Below, in pieces: positions 60,401 through 64,000 of a stretch of DNA of 64,000 nucleotides. The number at the start of each line of letters is the position of its first letter. Positions within the stretch are counted from its first letter, which is position 1. The DNA lies in assembly GCA_002812745.2 (NCBI GenBank), contig NCSJ02000083.1:1-64000 (forward strand), in the 5' to 3' direction. The notes under the pieces are model-generated. The model saw only the letters and a list, made by a program, of their open reading frames with translations, was not told the DNA's origin and did not search any database. The position numbers and the translations under genes are program-made. The stretch is from Scytalidium lignicola. Lineage: Eukaryota > Ascomycota > Leotiomycetes.

Positions 60401-62943
60401 AGTATATAAAGAAGTATTTTAAAGGAGAAAAGAATAGCTAAATCATCTTATAGTCAATATGTTTCCCTTTAGAATGACCAAGTAATTTATAAAGTTATTA
60501 AAGTATATGTTTAACTTGTCTATGTCCATTAAGCATAGTAGAAAAGGTATATTTACTTTAACTATATAGAATTCAACTTGACTAATTAACATAATTATTA
60601 TTATTAAACCTAGTAATATAACGGTTTTAATTCTGAATTATGTTGTTATCATGCCTTTAGTAATAATGTTAAGTGTTACAGTCTAATCTGTTTGTTATAA
60701 AGCCTTAAATTAGCTATAACCAACTGTAAAGTAACCTCTTGTACTTGTATTGATTATAACTCTATGAAACTGCTTAAAATCATATCTTGTTATATTAATT
60801 ATGTTATATACTTCTATTAACATTATTCTAAAGATTCTTAAGATGTAGTCCTAAATGTAAGTTCTTGTTATTAGTGTATTAATTATAAGTTAATGTGTAA
60901 AAGTGTTATTAACTAATTCTGTGATAATTAAAGATGTTAATTCTACTAAAAAACTTTTGTATAAGGTNAAAAAAAGTAATAATAACACTTTAACTAATAT
61001 AATTAAATTCTATATCTAAACTACTATTAATGAAAAGAACTTCAAAACTAAGATCTAAGTTATCCTTAAGGTTATTACCTTCATAATTAACAATGTATTG
61101 CTTATAATGTTTGTTAAAGTGCTTTTCAGAGTTATAAACAGTAAAGTGAAGCTTATTCATATACTTTACTTAAAAATAAACTCTTTCAGCATTTTACTCT
61201 TGTTGTGTATATTTCTATAAATAATAATCTTCCCTTTTATATATAAAACACATTCCTTACATTTAATAACATAAAATTGTACAGTTAAAAGCTTGTAGGT
61301 TAAATCATTAGTTTAATAAGTTGTTAGTATAATAAAAGCAATTTATAAAATAAGTTTTATTATTGTGTTCTTGTTCNTTTTTCATACATTATGATAGAAG
61401 ATTCTAAATCATTAATAAGTTAGTTAAAGTTTAAAGATAAATATGATATTATATATCTACATACTAGTAAACCTTCACAAGCAGTTATAAGCTTGAAGTA
61501 TAATACTTTAACCATTTAAAAGGTCATAAAGAGTTTATATTACAATTCTCAAAGTATTTTAACAAGAAGTTATACATTTTGAAATATTGTTTTCCTAAGG
61601 TTTTAAGTTGTAATTAAAGTTAAAGTTATAACTTCTTACTTTTACAAGTTTTTATAATGAAAACTAACTCTTTCAAAGAAATTCTAGAAGTGGTTATATA
61701 CTTCTTTGAATGTACATTTGGTTAGTTGATAAGTATAATAATAATCTTCTGTTATACCTTTTAGTATAATCAAGAATACTTTGCTAAGTAACTTCTCTAA
61801 CAAATTTACCCTTTTTACAATAGTTTTGAAGATTATTAACTTATAATCAAGAATATCATTGTTTCCATTGTATTTGTAATCCTCTGTATAAACCTTCATA
61901 AGCTTTACTAATTATTTTACAAGTGTAAAAGTTATTAATAAGCTAAGGGAAAAGTCTTATAAATAATTAAAATCATGATTTAAGTCTATTCTAACTAATA
62001 AAGTTATAATAAGTGTAAAAGACATCAATTGGTTACTTGTATACGTTAAACTAATTAATAATACTTAAAGAGTAAATTATGTATTTATAAGTGTATCTGT
62101 TTATATTATCATAAGAAGTATAAAGTGTACAAACATAATCTGTCCATTTTTATAATCAGTAACAACTTCTTTATAGTCATGCATAGTCTATCCTGGTTGA
62201 ATCTCTTCTAGTATAACGTTAAATAATATTTGAACAACTGTTATATATTTAGTATTTTGTTATATACAAACACTAGTACAACAAAGGCAATGTTGTAATT
62301 CTTATAACTTCTTGTAGTTAACCTTCCCAAAGATATCAACTATAAAGTCCTTAAAATCATATTAAAATAAGTCTTAAAGATTATTGTCTATGACTTTGTA
62401 ATACTTATATTTATACACTTTGACAATAATGAATTCCATTAAGTTTTCTACTAACATAATAATTATTACTATTCTGTTTTCTCATTTATTGATTAATATT
62501 ATACAATTTACCTCTCTTATACTCTTACTGTTAAAGTCTTCTTCTATAACTCCTTGAATTCTTATAATTCAAATGTAATAAGTATAAGTATATTATAAGA
62601 ACATTGTTATGTATAATAACATTATCAATAGATATCTGTAATATCATCAATTCTCCTGAATAAGCATTTGACTCTGTTATAATGTCCTTTTGTAAGTAGT
62701 AATAAATGAAAGTAATAAAGAATAATTTATAGAATATAACAGTCAAATAATTAACCACTTTATAACTTAATAAGAAACAATACATTTCCCTCCTTCAACT
62801 AAAGTAATTAACGTATGTAAAAAAGCTACAAATACACTTATACAAACAACATTATTACTTGAAATTAAGATGTAAAAGAGTTATAAATACACTTATACAA
62901 ATACTTATCACAATTTCCTGATTTGTAAGTACAGACTAATCAA

Positions 62944-63145
62944 TGTTAGTTTCACTTGTAGCACATAGTACAGTATGTAACTTTACATAATATACTATTT
63001 ATACTTTCATGGTAATTTGTTGTTATCAAGGGGGAATAAGAGCATTATAGAGCTGTAATAACTCTGTAAGCTCCTATTGCTTAATCTAGACTAGTCTACA
63101 CTGCACATGCCCAGCACATGACTACAGACGAATAATCTACTAACA
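62944..63145 (-). repeat. 5' LTR of the Copia element
   Basis: 202 bp, same length as the left copy, with perfect 7-bp inverted ends. Differences between the copies are mainly C/T and G/A. Confidence 0.85.
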
Positions 63146-63150
63146 TATCA

Positions 63151-64000
63151 AAAATATTTAATATATTCTTGAAAAAGCACTTTTAAAAAGTCAACTTCCT
63201 TCTTTTTTTAAAACTTATTTATACAAAATTNAAAAAGGTTATTATAAAAGCTATTATTAATGTTAAAATCTAGAAGGTTACTAATAATCAACTTATAAAA
63301 GCCTTAAAAAAACAATAATAATACTAAAAACATAAAATTAAACAAATAAAGAGTAATAAAGTTATAAGAATAAAAGTATTATAAAAGAAAAAGCTAAACA
63401 TAATAAAAAAAGCTTTTAAGGTTAAATTTAAGTCTTTATACTAAATTAATTATAATTTGTTTATCTTATTAATAATAATTGTCAAGTCTCTTAAAAAGAA
63501 GTTAATTAACTTAACAACTTAAATTATAATTACAAAATTATATTTATAATTAAGATTAAAGCTTTTTACTAATCAGATTAAACTTATTTCTTTAATGAAA
63601 GTAAAGTCTAAATCTCCAGCAAAAATACTTCTTAAACCATTAAAATCAATATTACAACTATCATAATTACAAGAAGAAAGTACAATTATTATAGAAGATC
63701 AGGTTTTAACACCAAAAGAGTAAGTACAACAGTCATAAACAAGTGAAGAGAAGCCAGAAATATTAAGGTTTAGCAAGTCTGGAAGGCAATTATGGCCTTC
63801 TCAGTGGTTGAGGGATTAGTAAAGCATAATTTTAAGGTTTAGCTAGTGTAATTAATGCCTATAATTGATGTTGAATTAGTGGGTTATAGCCTAAAATCCC
63901 CTGTAGGGTCCTTATTTTTGCTGTGTTTCAGCTATCCGGGGTGTCCGACTGAGCGCTCTGTCCGATTGGCTAGTAAGTACTGGTATCACCTGACATTCAT
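63151..64000 (+). mobile_element. Continuation of the host Gypsy element and AT-rich remainder
   Basis: Joining 57256 to 63146 restores a continuous AT-rich, gag-like reading frame (SSAYTLFNIKNI, stop, YILEKALLKSQLPSFF), so this is the right part of the element hit by the Copia insertion. The last 300 bp are of more normal composition and hold no feature I can name. Confidence 0.4.

Larger units (their letters stand above)
57262..63145 (-). mobile_element. Full-length Ty1/Copia retrotransposon, 5884 bp, RIP-degraded
   Basis: Two 202-bp LTRs (57262-57463, 62944-63145) run in the same direction, with ends TGTTAGT..ACTAACA in the right copy. They are flanked by the 5-bp duplication tatca (57257-57261 and 63146-63150). 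On the minus strand the Copia C-terminus is clear just inside the left LTR: GIMNPADSMTKAKPS, NTLKQLLNINKVYLEIIEW and EEEFQAIPE. The 3' LTR is therefore the left one. The rest of pol is AT-rich and full of stops. The LTRs and the last 300 coding bases are far less mutated than the interior. Confidence 0.85.

Overview
The window reads as nuclear DNA of a filamentous ascomycete (Pezizomycotina). Genes have short introns of about 50-90 bp with GT..CTAAC..AG signals. The gene families (DUF6536, NACHT-WD40 NLR, HeLo/HET-S, fungal Tc1-type transposase) are typical of these fungi. Large blocks of nearly pure A+T hold transposon relics in which tryptophan codons have become TAG/TAA/TGA and glutamine codons stops. 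That is the footprint of repeat-induced point mutation (RIP). The species cannot be named from the sequence.

Layout. 1-3104: 3' part of a RIP-degraded Ty1/Copia element with its 3' LTR. 3105-27440: gene island of normal base composition. It carries a DUF6536 membrane-protein gene, a decayed NACHT-WD40 gene, an unknown membrane-protein gene with a probable frameshift, a Tc1/mariner transposase with one nonsense codon, a decayed repeat-family gene, an apparently intact NACHT-WD40 NLR, a HET-S-like HeLo/prion gene, a cis-CaaD-like tautomerase and an aldehyde dehydrogenase broken by a 10-bp duplication. A C19-T17 tract (27441-27476) marks the edge of the next block. 27477-40763: two Ty3/Gypsy elements in opposite orientation, the second inserted in the 3' LTR of the first. 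40764-45024: mixed zone with decayed gene fragments, a frameshifted SRPBCC gene and three short inverted-repeat elements. 45054-64000: AT-rich block with a Tc1 relic, an LTR, a LINE, half of a Gypsy element, a degenerate repeat array and a complete Copia element (202-bp LTRs, 5-bp target duplication) nested in another Gypsy element.

The main biological unit is the divergent pair at 17939-22939. One gene encodes an NLR (NACHT plus eleven nearly identical 42-residue WD40 repeats). The other encodes a HeLo-domain protein ending in two HET-s-type amyloid pseudo-repeats. After I predicted a first intron in the NLR, its N-terminus (residues 18-35) showed a motif that aligns without gaps to the second pseudo-repeat of the partner. 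This is the architecture of an amyloid-signalling pair: the NLR senses a ligand, its N-terminal motif folds and templates the prion domain, and the HeLo domain then attacks membranes. A 247-bp inverted-repeat element sits in the promoter that the two genes share.

Gene models were built by eye. For the DUF6536, NLR and tautomerase genes the exon lengths sum to a multiple of three. For the aldehyde dehydrogenase they do so once the 10-bp duplication is discounted. No database search was possible.
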